The position numbers were made by a program, and so were the translations under genes. From the NCBI GenBank assembly GCA_963666965.1, contig OY762939.1:992001-1056000 (forward strand): 64,000 nt of DNA, written 5' to 3'. The first letter of the stretch is position 1, and each line of letters begins with the position of its first letter. This document shows, in pieces, positions 1-7,607 of this stretch. Source of the DNA: Proruminimicrobium sp963666965. GTDB taxonomy: Bacteria > Elusimicrobiota > Endomicrobiia > Endomicrobiales > Endomicrobiaceae. A model generated the notes under the pieces. It was not told the DNA's origin and searched no databases. It saw nothing but the letters and a program-made list of their open reading frames with translations.

Positions 1-224
1 AACTTGAAACAGTCGCGAAAGAATTCAAAGGGGTTTCTTCTGCCTATGCAATACAGGCCGGAAGAGAAATAAGAGTTTTGGTAGAACCTGAAAATATAGA
101 TGATAAGCAGGCGCAGGTTGTGGCTCATGATATTGCAAAAAAAATAGAACAAGAAATGGATTATCCCGGCCAGATTAAAGTTACGGTTATAAGGGAAGTC
201 AGAGCTCAGGACGTTGCGAAATAA
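1..224 (+). CDS. rny: Ribonuclease Y, C-terminal end (partial)
   Basis: The reading frame is open from base 3 and stops with TAA at 222-224, giving the last 73 residues of a protein whose start lies left of the window. The tail contains SAYAIQAGREIRVLV, PENIDD and the ending VIREVRAQDVAK, which is the typical C-terminal end of the membrane-anchored endoribonuclease Y (RNase Y), an initiator of mRNA decay. The KH and HD domains would be upstream and cannot be seen. xseA follows after 56 bases, so the two could be co-transcribed. The identification rests on the conserved tail alone. Confidence 0.85.
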   Translation, partial: LETVAKEFKGVSSAYAIQAGREIRVLVEPENIDDKQAQVVAHDIAKKIEQEMDYPGQIKVTVIREVRAQDVAK

Positions 225-246
225 ACGCATAATTAAATGTTTGCGT

Positions 247-270
247 TGACGGTAATAATAACCACCGTCA
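247..270 (+). other. Small stem-loop between rny and xseA
   Basis: TGACGGT (247-253) and ACCGTCA (264-270) are perfect 7-base inverted repeats with a 10-base loop. No run of T follows, so it does not look like an intrinsic terminator. It lies just before the xseA ribosome binding site (AGAGGA about 269-274), so it could affect rny mRNA stability or xseA translation. Function is unknown. Confidence 0.4.
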
Positions 271-280
271 GAGGACTGCG

Positions 281-1501
281 ATGAATCTTGAAGATAAAAT
301 TGTATATACCGTAAGCCGGATAAACAGTGAAATAAAATCAGTTTTGGAAGATTCTTATCCGGCTGTATGGATTACGGGTGAAATTTCAGGATTTAAAACT
401 TATTCTTCAGGACATTCTTATTTTAATCTTAAAGATGAAAATTCGCAGATATCCGCTGTTTTATTTGCAGGATTCGGCAAAAATATAAAATTTATCCCGC
501 AGGACGGGGTACAGGTTGTTATTTACGGTAAAATTACCGCTTATATTCAGAAAGGGTCGTATCAGATTCAAGTTTTTTCAATGGAAGAATCAGGACGCGG
601 CCGTTTACAGGAAAAATTCGAGAATTTAAAAAATAAACTGCAAAGCGAAGGGCTTTTTAATGAAGCAAGAAAAAGGCCGCTTCCTTTTTTTATAAAAAAA
701 ATAGCAGTCGTAACATCAAAAGACGGTGCCGCTCTGCATGATATTTTAAAAGTTCTTAACAATGTTAAATCGTGTATTGAAATTTTAATTTATCCGGTAA
801 GAGTTCAGGGAGAACAATCTAAGTTTGAAATTACAGGCGCAATAGAATATTTAAATAAAAATCACGGTGATATTGATGTTATGCTTGTTGGAAGAGGAGG
901 AGGCTCGCTTGAAGATTTGTGGGCTTTCAACGAAGAAATTGTCGCAAGAGCAATATATAATTCCGATATTCCGGTTATATCGTGCGTAGGACATGAAATT
1001 GATTACACGATAGCCGACTTTGCGGCCGATATCAGAGCGGCAACTCCTTCCGTGGCGGCCGAGGTGATAGTCAAAAACAGAAAATATACGGAAGATAGGT
1101 TGAGTTTATTCCTTGAAAGAATGAACTCGGATATAAAAAATATATTGTCAATGTGCGCGGAGAAACTGGAAAGATTTAAAACATCAAGAGCGCTCTCAAA
1201 ACCTCATTTGATATACGAAGACAAAATACAGTATGTGGATGAATGCGGCGAAAAAATTTTGCGCCGTCTGAAAGAAGTTCTTTTATCAAAACAAACTAAG
1301 CTTGAGCTTAATGCGCAGAAACTGAATTTGCTGTCTCCTTTAAGTATTTTGAGCAAAGGATATTCAGTCTGCTCGGATTCAGAAGGCATATTAAAAAGCG
1401 TTGACCGCATAAAAAATGACGACAATATAGGAATAAAATTTGCAGACGGAAAGGCAAGAGCAAAAATAACAGAGGTTATTTATGAAGAAAAACAGCTTTG
1501 A
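281..1501 (+). CDS. xseA: Exodeoxyribonuclease VII large subunit
   Basis: Large catalytic subunit of exonuclease VII, which degrades single-stranded DNA from both ends in the cytoplasm together with many copies of XseB. The 406 residues are a usual family length. The N-terminal OB-fold region (about residues 20-105) contains VWITGEISGFK and SGHSYFNLKD. The catalytic core follows, with VVTSKDGAALHDIL, GRGGGSLEDLWAFN and SCVGHEIDYTIADFAAD, all highly conserved in XseA. The ATG at 281 has an AGAGGA ribosome binding site. The 3' end overlaps xseB by 20 bases, which fits translational coupling of the two subunits. Confidence 0.95.
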   Translation: MNLEDKIVYTVSRINSEIKSVLEDSYPAVWITGEISGFKTYSSGHSYFNLKDENSQISAVLFAGFGKNIKFIPQDGVQVVIYGKITAYIQKGSYQIQVFSMEESGRGRLQEKFENLKNKLQSEGLFNEARKRPLPFFIKKIAVVTSKDGAALHDILKVLNNVKSCIEILIYPVRVQGEQSKFEITGAIEYLNKNHGDIDVMLVGRGGGSLEDLWAFNEEIVARAIYNSDIPVISCVGHEIDYTIADFAADIRAATPSVAAEVIVKNRKYTEDRLSLFLERMNSDIKNILSMCAEKLERFKTSRALSKPHLIYEDKIQYVDECGEKILRRLKEVLLSKQTKLELNAQKLNLLSPLSILSKGYSVCSDSEGILKSVDRIKNDDNIGIKFADGKARAKITEVIYEEKQL

Positions 1502-1709
1502 ATCGTCAATTAAAAGACTTGAACAGATTGTAAATGATATGGAAAATTCCGAGCTTGACATCGATAAGGCTATGAAGCTTTTTGAGGAGGGGATATCTCT
1601 TGTAAGAGAATGTTCCGCAAAACTTAACGAAGCCAAGAAAAAAGTTGAAATACTTACCGAAAAAAACGGTAAAATTGAAAAAAATGAGTTTTCAGATACA
1701 GAGGAATAA
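1482..1709 (+). CDS. xseB: Exodeoxyribonuclease VII small subunit
   Basis: Small subunit of exonuclease VII, 75 residues. The helical-hairpin signature is clear: FESSIKRLEQIVNDME, then LDIDKAMKLFEEGI and a charged helix CSAKLNEAKKKVE. The ATG lies inside xseA (20-base overlap) and is preceded by AGAGG. Its stop codon TAA shares an A with the ATG of the next gene (TAATG at 1707-1711), so xseA, xseB and the kinase gene form a translationally coupled run. Confidence 0.94.
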   Translation: MKKNSFESSIKRLEQIVNDMENSELDIDKAMKLFEEGISLVRECSAKLNEAKKKVEILTEKNGKIEKNEFSDTEE

Positions 1710-2500
1710 TGAAAATTCTTGCCATGACATGCTGCTGTGTAGATGTTTTTCCGGAGAAAAACTCTGTGGCGGCAGGCGGCAATGCTTTAAATCTTGCTGT
1801 TGCCTGCTCAAAAACGGGAAAGGCTGAAGTTTATGTTATGGGCAATATCGGAGACGACAGTTACGGACTTTCCGTAAGACAGGCGGCTTCAAATTTTAAC
1901 ATAGATTTAAGCCGTTTATTCACGGTAAAAGGCGCAACCGCGCATCATGTAATAAATATAGATAAAAACGGCGACAGATATTTCAAGCCGGGCAGCTGGC
2001 ATGACGGTGTATGGAGAGATTTTATAATTACTGCTTCTGATTTTGATTTTATGAAAAAGATGGATGCGGTGGCAACAACATATTACGAGGCTTGTTTTGA
2101 TGCCATAATTGACGTAAGAAATAAAGCTGATTTTAAGCTTTCGGTTGATTTTCATGATGAGAAAATAAATCCTGACTGGGAAAAATATTTAAACAGCATA
2201 GATTTATTTTTTATAAGCGGTAATAACCAAAATCTTGAAATCCTTGAAAAATGGTCAAGAAAATTTGATGCTGTTTTTACGGCGACTCTTGGCAAAGAAG
2301 GCAGCGTAAGTTTTCACAGAGGCGAAAAATTTACGTGTGATGCCGTAAAGGTTCAAAAAGTAGTGGATACGACGGGATGCGGAGACAGTTATCAGGGAGC
2401 TTTTATTACCGATTATTTATTGACCGGAGATGTATACAGTTCAATGCAGTCCGGTTCAAAAGCTGCTGCGGTGACTTTGTCTTTCGTCGGCGGATTTTAA
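1709..2500 (+). CDS. PfkB-family carbohydrate kinase, fructoselysine-6-kinase-like
   Basis: PfkB/ribokinase-fold sugar kinase, 263 residues. The N-terminal signature AAGGNALNLAVACSKTG (about residues 22-38) and the C-terminal ATP/catalytic motif DTTGCGDSYQGAF (about residues 226-238) are clear; the usual GAGD is GCGD here and the catalytic Asp is kept. The short length and opening (CVDVFP, then GGNALN) resemble fructoselysine 6-kinase (FrlD) more than ribokinase or 1-phosphofructokinase. No deglycase (FrlB) or transporter is nearby, so the substrate is uncertain. The start overlaps the xseB stop by one base. Confidence 0.75.
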   Translation: MKILAMTCCCVDVFPEKNSVAAGGNALNLAVACSKTGKAEVYVMGNIGDDSYGLSVRQAASNFNIDLSRLFTVKGATAHHVINIDKNGDRYFKPGSWHDGVWRDFIITASDFDFMKKMDAVATTYYEACFDAIIDVRNKADFKLSVDFHDEKINPDWEKYLNSIDLFFISGNNQNLEILEKWSRKFDAVFTATLGKEGSVSFHRGEKFTCDAVKVQKVVDTTGCGDSYQGAFITDYLLTGDVYSSMQSGSKAAAVTLSFVGGF

Positions 2501-2562
2501 AATTATCATAAAATATTATAAAATCCGTAATACGTAAATTTAATTTGGAGTATATTTTAAAA

Positions 2563-3888
2563 ATGCATAAGAAAATAGCTATTGTCGGCAGACCTAACGT
2601 CGGCAAATCAACGTTGTTTAACAGATTTGTCGGTAAAAAGAAAGCAATTATCCACAGTATGCCCGGCACAACAAGAGACAGAAATGATTTTGTGGTTAAC
2701 TGGAAAGACAAAAGTTTCATAGTGACAGATACTGCCGGATGGAGCACAAATGTCAGTGAATTTTCAAAAGCAATGGCAAGCCAGCTTGATGCGGCAATCC
2801 AAGGCTGTGATATTGTTCTTTTCGTTGTGGACGGCAAAGAAGGTGTTCATCCGTTTGAACCTTCAATTGCGAAAACTTTGAGGACAAGCAAAAAGGAAGT
2901 CATAGTTGTCGTTAATAAAATAGATACATTTGCTGAAGAAATAAAGTTGTATGATTTTTACAGTTTGGGGTTTGATAATATGCTTCCCGTTTCAGCTACT
3001 CACGGAAGAAATATGACAGAACTTCTTGAAATGATTTGTGACAGCATAGAATATGATGCGGATGAAAAAAACAACGATCAGATATTAAAAATTATTTTTG
3101 TGGGAAAACCAAATGTCGGCAAATCCTCGCTTGTAAACGCTATTGTTAAAGAAGAAAGGTGCATAGTTCATAATATGCCCGGCACAACGAGAGATTCTCT
3201 GTCTGTGCATGCAACTTATAACGATACTGATTATATGCTGATAGACACGGCCGGACTTCACAGAGGAAATAAAACAAAAGACGATATGGAATATTTATCC
3301 TCGCTAAGCACAAACTATGCTCTTGATGAAGCAGATTTGGCTGTTCTTGTAGCTGACGCATCACAGGGTATAGGAGAAACCGAAGCAAAAATTGCAGGGC
3401 TTATAATAGAAAAAAAGAAACCGTGTATATTGGCTGTTAATAAATGGGATTTGATAGAAGACAAGGAAGATCAGGTAAAGCTTTTTCAAACCCAGCTTGA
3501 ACAAAAATTAAAATTTTTGCATTGGTCCGATATCGTGTTTATGTCTGCAAAAACAGGGCAGAGAATTGACAGAATTTTCAGGCTGGCCCCGCTTGTTTAC
3601 CAGCAGTATTCAAAACTTTTAACGCAGCAGGAACTTAATGATGCCATAAGAACGGCGGTCGCCAATAAACCTTTACAGCGCAAGGGCAAACTTTTAAAAA
3701 TCAAAGAATCCGAACAACTTATTACAAAACCTCCAACTTTCAGATTCTCAGTAAATAATCTTGAACTTGTTCATTTTTCATACAGAAGATATATCGAAAA
3801 TTTTTTGAGAGAAAGATTTTCTTTCCAAGGCACTCCTATAGTTTTAAAATTCAGGGAATACAAAAAATTTGACAAGGATAATAAATGA
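2563..3888 (+). CDS. der: Ribosome biogenesis GTPase Der
   Basis: EngA/Der GTPase with two tandem G domains, acting in 50S ribosomal subunit assembly. The first P-loop GRPNVGKS is at residues 9-16, the second GKPNVGKS at 181-188; each domain also has a PGTTRD switch motif and a DTAG motif. NKID and NKWD specificity motifs are present, and a KH-like C-terminal domain ends the protein. I chose the ATG at 2563 (441 residues), which opens with the conserved IAIVGRPNVGKS strand. An upstream in-frame TTG at 2545 is part of the TTGGAG ribosome binding site and is unlikely to be used. Confidence 0.95.
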   Translation: MHKKIAIVGRPNVGKSTLFNRFVGKKKAIIHSMPGTTRDRNDFVVNWKDKSFIVTDTAGWSTNVSEFSKAMASQLDAAIQGCDIVLFVVDGKEGVHPFEPSIAKTLRTSKKEVIVVVNKIDTFAEEIKLYDFYSLGFDNMLPVSATHGRNMTELLEMICDSIEYDADEKNNDQILKIIFVGKPNVGKSSLVNAIVKEERCIVHNMPGTTRDSLSVHATYNDTDYMLIDTAGLHRGNKTKDDMEYLSSLSTNYALDEADLAVLVADASQGIGETEAKIAGLIIEKKKPCILAVNKWDLIEDKEDQVKLFQTQLEQKLKFLHWSDIVFMSAKTGQRIDRIFRLAPLVYQQYSKLLTQQELNDAIRTAVANKPLQRKGKLLKIKESEQLITKPPTFRFSVNNLELVHFSYRRYIENFLRERFSFQGTPIVLKFREYKKFDKDNK

Positions 3889-4475
3889 AAATAACCATAT
3901 ATTTGATTGCTGCTTATTTGTGCGGAGCAATTCCTTTTGCTTATGTCATATCCAAGCATTTCAGAAATATTGATATAAGAAAAACAGGTTCGGGCAATCC
4001 CGGCGCGACAAATGTTTTCAGATCGGTAAGCAAACCCCTTGGCATTTTGACATTTATTCTTGACGCTTTGAAAGGTTTTATTCCTGTTTATTTTGCATCA
4101 TACGTCAACAGTTCAATATATTTTATTTTGGCGGTTGCGTTTGTTACGGTTATAGGACACGTATATACAGTTTTTTTAAAATTTAAAGGCGGCAAGGGAG
4201 TTGCTACCGGATGCGGAGTTTTTATTGCTTTTGCGCCGTTTGTTACTTTGCTGTGTTTTTTAATTTTTGCAGTTGTTCTCGTTGTTTCAAAATATGTTGC
4301 GCTGTCATCAATATTTGCCGCATGTTCATTGCCGATTATTTTAAAAATATTCAAATATCCGGATACAATAGTTTTTTTTGCCGCCGTTATAGCGCTGATA
4401 GTCATAATCAGACATTTTAGCAATATAAAAAGAATATTGAACGGGACCGAAAATAAAATTATTTTAAAGAGGTAA
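3885..4475 (+). CDS. plsY: Glycerol-3-phosphate acyltransferase PlsY
   Basis: Integral membrane acyltransferase that moves the acyl group of acyl-phosphate to sn-glycerol 3-phosphate, the first step of phospholipid synthesis. The 196 residues have several hydrophobic helices and the PlsY signatures: GAIPFAYVISK near the N terminus, RKTGSGNPGATNVFR (about residues 32-46) and FKGGKGVATGCG (about 99-110). The start overlaps the der stop in an ATGA. gpsA, which makes its glycerol-3-phosphate substrate, follows after 6 bases, a logical pairing for phospholipid synthesis. Confidence 0.95.
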   Translation: MKITIYLIAAYLCGAIPFAYVISKHFRNIDIRKTGSGNPGATNVFRSVSKPLGILTFILDALKGFIPVYFASYVNSSIYFILAVAFVTVIGHVYTVFLKFKGGKGVATGCGVFIAFAPFVTLLCFLIFAVVLVVSKYVALSSIFAACSLPIILKIFKYPDTIVFFAAVIALIVIIRHFSNIKRILNGTENKIILKR

Positions 4476-4481
4476 TCATAT

Positions 4482-5477
4482 ATGAGAATAATAGTTTTAG
4501 GCGCAGGTTCATGGGGTGCAACTCTTACATGTGTTTTGGCTGAAAACGGACATGAAGTTTCAATTTGGGAATATAATAAAGAGATTGCCGAAAAATTAAA
4601 AAAAGACAGAGTCATACCTTTTATAGGAGGAGCAAAGCTCCCTGACAATGTCAATGTAACAAACGATTTAAATGTCATTTCTCAGGCAGATGCGGTGTTG
4701 ATAGTTGTTCCGTCGCATTTTATAAGAACAACGCTTGCCTCTGTAAAAAATCTCGGCATAAATATGTCAGATAAACTTATAATCAGCGCAACAAAAGGCA
4801 TTGAAAATAATTCTCTTTTGAGAGTTTCAGAAATTATTGAAGAATTTTTTCCGGAACAAAAAAATAAAGTTGTCGTTTTTTCAGGTCCAAGCCATGCCGA
4901 AGAAGTTTCAAAAAGAATGCCTACGGTTGTCGTTTCGGCTTCAAAGAATGAAAAAAACGCAATTTTATGCAGAGATTTATTTATGAATGAATATTTAAGA
5001 GTATACACTCAGAGCGATATAACAGGAGTTGAGCTTGGTGCTTCTTTGAAAAATGTTTTTGCGATAGCCGGCGGTATTATTGACGGACTTTCATTCGGAG
5101 ATAATACGAAGGCAGCCATAGTTTCAAGAGGATTAAAAGAGCTTGTGGGCCTGGGAGTTTTGCTTGGAGGAGAGAAAGATACATTTTACGGATTATCCGG
5201 AGCAGGCGATTTAATGGTAACTTGTTTTTCAAAACATTCCAGAAACAGAAGTTTGGGAGAAATGCTTGCCAAGGGTAAAACGCTGAAAGAAGCAGAAGCT
5301 GAGCTTAAAATGGTCGCCGAAGGCGTAAAAACAGCCATAAGCGCTTATGAGCTTGGCAAAAAATATAATATTGAACTTCCGATTATAAATGAAGTTTACT
5401 CCGTATTGTTTAATAATAAACCGGCTAAACAGGCAGTGATAGATCTCATGACAAGAGCTCCTAAAGCCGAAATTTAA
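4482..5477 (+). CDS. gpsA: NAD(P)-dependent glycerol-3-phosphate dehydrogenase
   Basis: Cytoplasmic enzyme reducing dihydroxyacetone phosphate to sn-glycerol 3-phosphate for phospholipids. It has 331 residues, a normal length. The N-terminal Rossmann motif is VLGAGSWGATL. Family hallmarks follow: VPSHFIR, SATKGIE, FSGPSHAEEV, and the ELGASLKNVFAIAGG segment with the catalytic Lys. The C-terminal half has GLSGAGDLMVTCFS and SRNRSLG. It sits 6 bases after plsY with GAGG upstream of the ATG. Confidence 0.96.
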   Translation: MRIIVLGAGSWGATLTCVLAENGHEVSIWEYNKEIAEKLKKDRVIPFIGGAKLPDNVNVTNDLNVISQADAVLIVVPSHFIRTTLASVKNLGINMSDKLIISATKGIENNSLLRVSEIIEEFFPEQKNKVVVFSGPSHAEEVSKRMPTVVVSASKNEKNAILCRDLFMNEYLRVYTQSDITGVELGASLKNVFAIAGGIIDGLSFGDNTKAAIVSRGLKELVGLGVLLGGEKDTFYGLSGAGDLMVTCFSKHSRNRSLGEMLAKGKTLKEAEAELKMVAEGVKTAISAYELGKKYNIELPIINEVYSVLFNNKPAKQAVIDLMTRAPKAEI

Positions 5478-5501
5478 TAAAATTAAATTTTAGGGGAAAA
5501 A

Positions 5502-5759
5502 ATGACAAAAAATGATTTAATAGACAGTCTTTCGCGTATAATGCCGTCCAAAAAACATGCCGCCGAAGCCGTAAATAAAATTTTCGAATTGATGCTGAAT
5601 TCTTTAAAAGACGGTCAGAAAGTCGTTATAACCGGATTCGGGAGTTTTAATGTAAAGGTAACCGAAACAAAGAAAGGCCGCAATCCGAAAACAGGTGATA
5701 CAATTATGATACCGCCAAAGAAAAAAATAAAATTTAAACAATCCAGAGAAATTTTCTGA
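5502..5759 (+). CDS. HU/IHF-family DNA-binding protein
   Basis: Small nucleoid protein of 85 residues that bends DNA as a dimer. The N-terminal helices (MTKNDLIDSLS, then AAEAVNKIFELM) and the beta-arm region GFGSFNVK and GRNPKTGDTIMIP are diagnostic of the HU/IHF fold. I cannot decide between HU and IHF subunits from sequence alone. AGGGGA precedes the ATG, and an AT-only palindrome lies in the 24-base gap after gpsA. The next gene follows after 9 bases. Confidence 0.92.
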   Translation: MTKNDLIDSLSRIMPSKKHAAEAVNKIFELMLNSLKDGQKVVITGFGSFNVKVTETKKGRNPKTGDTIMIPPKKKIKFKQSREIF

Positions 5760-5768
5760 CGGATTAAT

Positions 5769-7106
5769 ATGAAAATATTGGCAATATATCCATACGGCGA
5801 TAAAATTTTTAAAACTTCATCCAGTAAAGTTTTGCCGAATTTTAGCTGTATTCCGATAGGTTTTGCCTCGGTAATAACGCAAATAAAAAAATCAGGATAT
5901 AAAATTGATTTGGCTGTTTTGATCAATGACCGGACAATAGAAAAAAACATAAATAAAATATTTTCAAAATGTGAATATGATGCAGTATTTTTAACATGCG
6001 TTTCGCAATATTCTGGTTTAACCGGTAAAATAGCCGGATTTATAAAAAAATATAATCCTTCCGTCAAAATACTTATAGGCGGAGCCCATGCCACATTATT
6101 TGCAGACAGTCTGATTAAAAGTAAAAAATATGATGCCGTGTGCGTAGGAGAGGGGTTTAAAACTGTTCGTTTATACGCGGATTATCTGGCAGGCCGCAGA
6201 AAAGCTTCGGATTTGGACGGTTTTTATATTAAAGAAAAAAATAAGATATTAAAAAATCATGTAGCGGCGTTTTGCGATTTTGCAGAATTTCCGGTAATAG
6301 ACAGAAAAATATGGGAGCCGTATGTTGACGATTCAAACGTTCACAGCGTTCTTATAAGCAGAGGCTGTGTGCACAGATGCAGTTTTTGCGTCAATCATGT
6401 TTTTAAAAGCAAAAATACCGGGCAGTATGTTTCCTGCAGAAATATAAATGATATTTTAAAAGAAATAAAGCTTATAACAAAAAAATATCCTGATACGAAA
6501 AACATAATTCTTGAATCTGAAACACTTACCGTTAATCTCAAGTTTACTTATAAATTACTTGAAACTCTTAAGAAATACAATAATTCAATAAAAAACAAAC
6601 TGAGTTTCAGAATAAATATTTCTTTTAATAACGGCGTGAAAAAAGATATTTTTAATTTTATAAAAAAATTAAAACAGGCCAATGTAACGTGCGTTAATAT
6701 AGGGCTTGAGTCAGGTTCCGTAAGAATAAGATCCGAAATACTTAACAGGCCTGATTATTCAAATGACGATTTTATAGAATTTTGCGATGTTATTAAAAAT
6801 GCAGGATTAAGTTTAATTTTATGCGTTATGTTTGCAATTCCGACAGAAACAAAAGAAGAAGTAAAAGAAACGGTTGATATTATAAAAAGAATTGATCCTT
6901 ATTGCGTTAACTCTGCGTTTTTTTGTATATATCCCGGAACGGATATATCTAAATTGACCGAAAAAAATAAAATTTATGCTTCGGCAAACGCTAAAATGAA
7001 AAATGTTTTTATAAAGGCTCTCAAAGAAATATCTGACAATTTCGGCATCCACAGGAAAAGACTCAGAGTAAAAACAATATCTGAACTTGCTGCAAAGCAA
7101 AAATAA
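5769..7106 (+). CDS. B12-binding-domain radical SAM protein
   Basis: Protein of 445 residues with an N-terminal cobalamin-binding-like Rossmann domain (about residues 1-140, with KILIGGAHATLFADS) and a radical SAM core. The 4Fe-4S cysteines are in RGCVHRCSFCVNH (about residues 197-209), a CxxxCxxC motif. NIGLESGS and the NRPDYSNDDF segment are typical of the Elp3/MiaB-like SAM barrel. Such proteins carry out methylations or rearrangements on lipids, tetrapyrroles or secondary metabolites; the substrate here is unknown. It follows the HU gene by 9 bases and is probably co-transcribed with it. Confidence 0.8.
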   Translation: MKILAIYPYGDKIFKTSSSKVLPNFSCIPIGFASVITQIKKSGYKIDLAVLINDRTIEKNINKIFSKCEYDAVFLTCVSQYSGLTGKIAGFIKKYNPSVKILIGGAHATLFADSLIKSKKYDAVCVGEGFKTVRLYADYLAGRRKASDLDGFYIKEKNKILKNHVAAFCDFAEFPVIDRKIWEPYVDDSNVHSVLISRGCVHRCSFCVNHVFKSKNTGQYVSCRNINDILKEIKLITKKYPDTKNIILESETLTVNLKFTYKLLETLKKYNNSIKNKLSFRINISFNNGVKKDIFNFIKKLKQANVTCVNIGLESGSVRIRSEILNRPDYSNDDFIEFCDVIKNAGLSLILCVMFAIPTETKEEVKETVDIIKRIDPYCVNSAFFCIYPGTDISKLTEKNKIYASANAKMKNVFIKALKEISDNFGIHRKRLRVKTISELAAKQK

Positions 7107-7114
7107 TTTTCTGT

Positions 7115-7142
7115 TTGTTAAATTTTTAAATTGTGCTAGAAT
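7115..7142 (+). promoter_or_regulatory. Promoter of the MerR-family gene
   Basis: TTGTTA (7115-7120), a 16-base spacer and TAGAAT (7137-7142), with an extended -10 TGc directly before it (7134-7136). Only 9 bases separate the -10 box from the ATG at 7152. Transcription would start within about 3 bases of the start codon, so the mRNA may be nearly leaderless. No ribosome binding site is visible. Confidence 0.6.
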
Positions 7143-7151
7143 ATAACGGCG

Positions 7152-7487
7152 ATGGATATTAAAAAATATTTATCAATAAGAGAAGTGTCTGCGAGAGTCC
7201 AGATTAAAGAACATACTCTTCGTTACTGGGAAAAAGAAAAACTGCTTAAACCTGAAAGATTTTCCGGTTTAAGAAAGTACTCTCAGCGGGATATAGATCT
7301 TATTTACGAGATAAAAGATTTATTGTATAATAAGAAACTCACAATATCCGGCGTTAAGAAAGTCTTGAAGGGCGACAGAAGACTCAAAGACCCTCAGCTT
7401 AAGTTGTTTAAAGATTTGCAGGATAACAGTTCATTAAAAACGGTTAGAGAAGATATTAAAGAAATTTTAGATATTTTAAAAGAGTGA
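7152..7487 (+). CDS. MerR-family transcriptional regulator
   Basis: DNA-binding regulator of 111 residues. The N-terminal winged-helix motif is complete: YLSIREVSARVQIKEHTLRY (about residues 6-25), then WEKEKLL, and the wing RKYSQRDIDLIYEIKDLL. A short helical tail follows instead of a ligand-binding domain, as in the small MerR-like proteins near translation and stress genes in many bacteria. The ligand or signal is unknown. The gene ends 4 bases before tRNA-Pro, so the tRNA probably lies in the same transcript. Confidence 0.85.
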   Translation: MDIKKYLSIREVSARVQIKEHTLRYWEKEKLLKPERFSGLRKYSQRDIDLIYEIKDLLYNKKLTISGVKKVLKGDRRLKDPQLKLFKDLQDNSSLKTVREDIKEILDILKE

Positions 7488-7491
7488 AATT

Positions 7492-7565
7492 CGGGGCGTA
7501 GCGCAGTTGGCTAGCGCACTCCCTTGGGGTGGGAGAGGCCGCTGGTTCAAGTCCAGTCGCCCCGA
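7492..7565 (+). tRNA. tRNA-Pro (anticodon GGG)
   Basis: A full cloverleaf can be folded by eye. The acceptor stem CGGGGCG (7492-7498) pairs with CGCCCCG (7558-7564), with discriminator A at 7565. The D arm uses GCGC twice. The anticodon stem CTCCC (7519-7523) pairs with GGGAG (7531-7535) around the loop TTGGGGT, giving anticodon GGG at 7526-7528. The T arm is GCTGG-TTCAAGT-CCAGT. The CCA end is not encoded. It starts 4 bases after the MerR gene. Confidence 0.97.
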
Positions 7566-7607
7566 TATCGTAATTCTTTTGTGCATACTTTAAAATGTGA
7601 AATTTTA

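Noticed and set aside
247..270. Terminator of rny
   Set aside because: The hairpin is not followed by a T run; kept only as a stem-loop.
4088..4678. Minus-strand open frame of 196 residues opposite plsY and gpsA
   Set aside because: It is antisense to two well-conserved genes and shows no domain pattern.
5615..6094. Minus-strand open frame of 159 residues across the HU and radical SAM genes
   Set aside because: Both genes below it are clear, with correct reading direction and spacing.
7524..7607. Longer reading frame of the secreted protein starting inside tRNA-Pro
   Set aside because: The start would lie in the tRNA anticodon arm, and the signal peptide begins at the ATG 7608.
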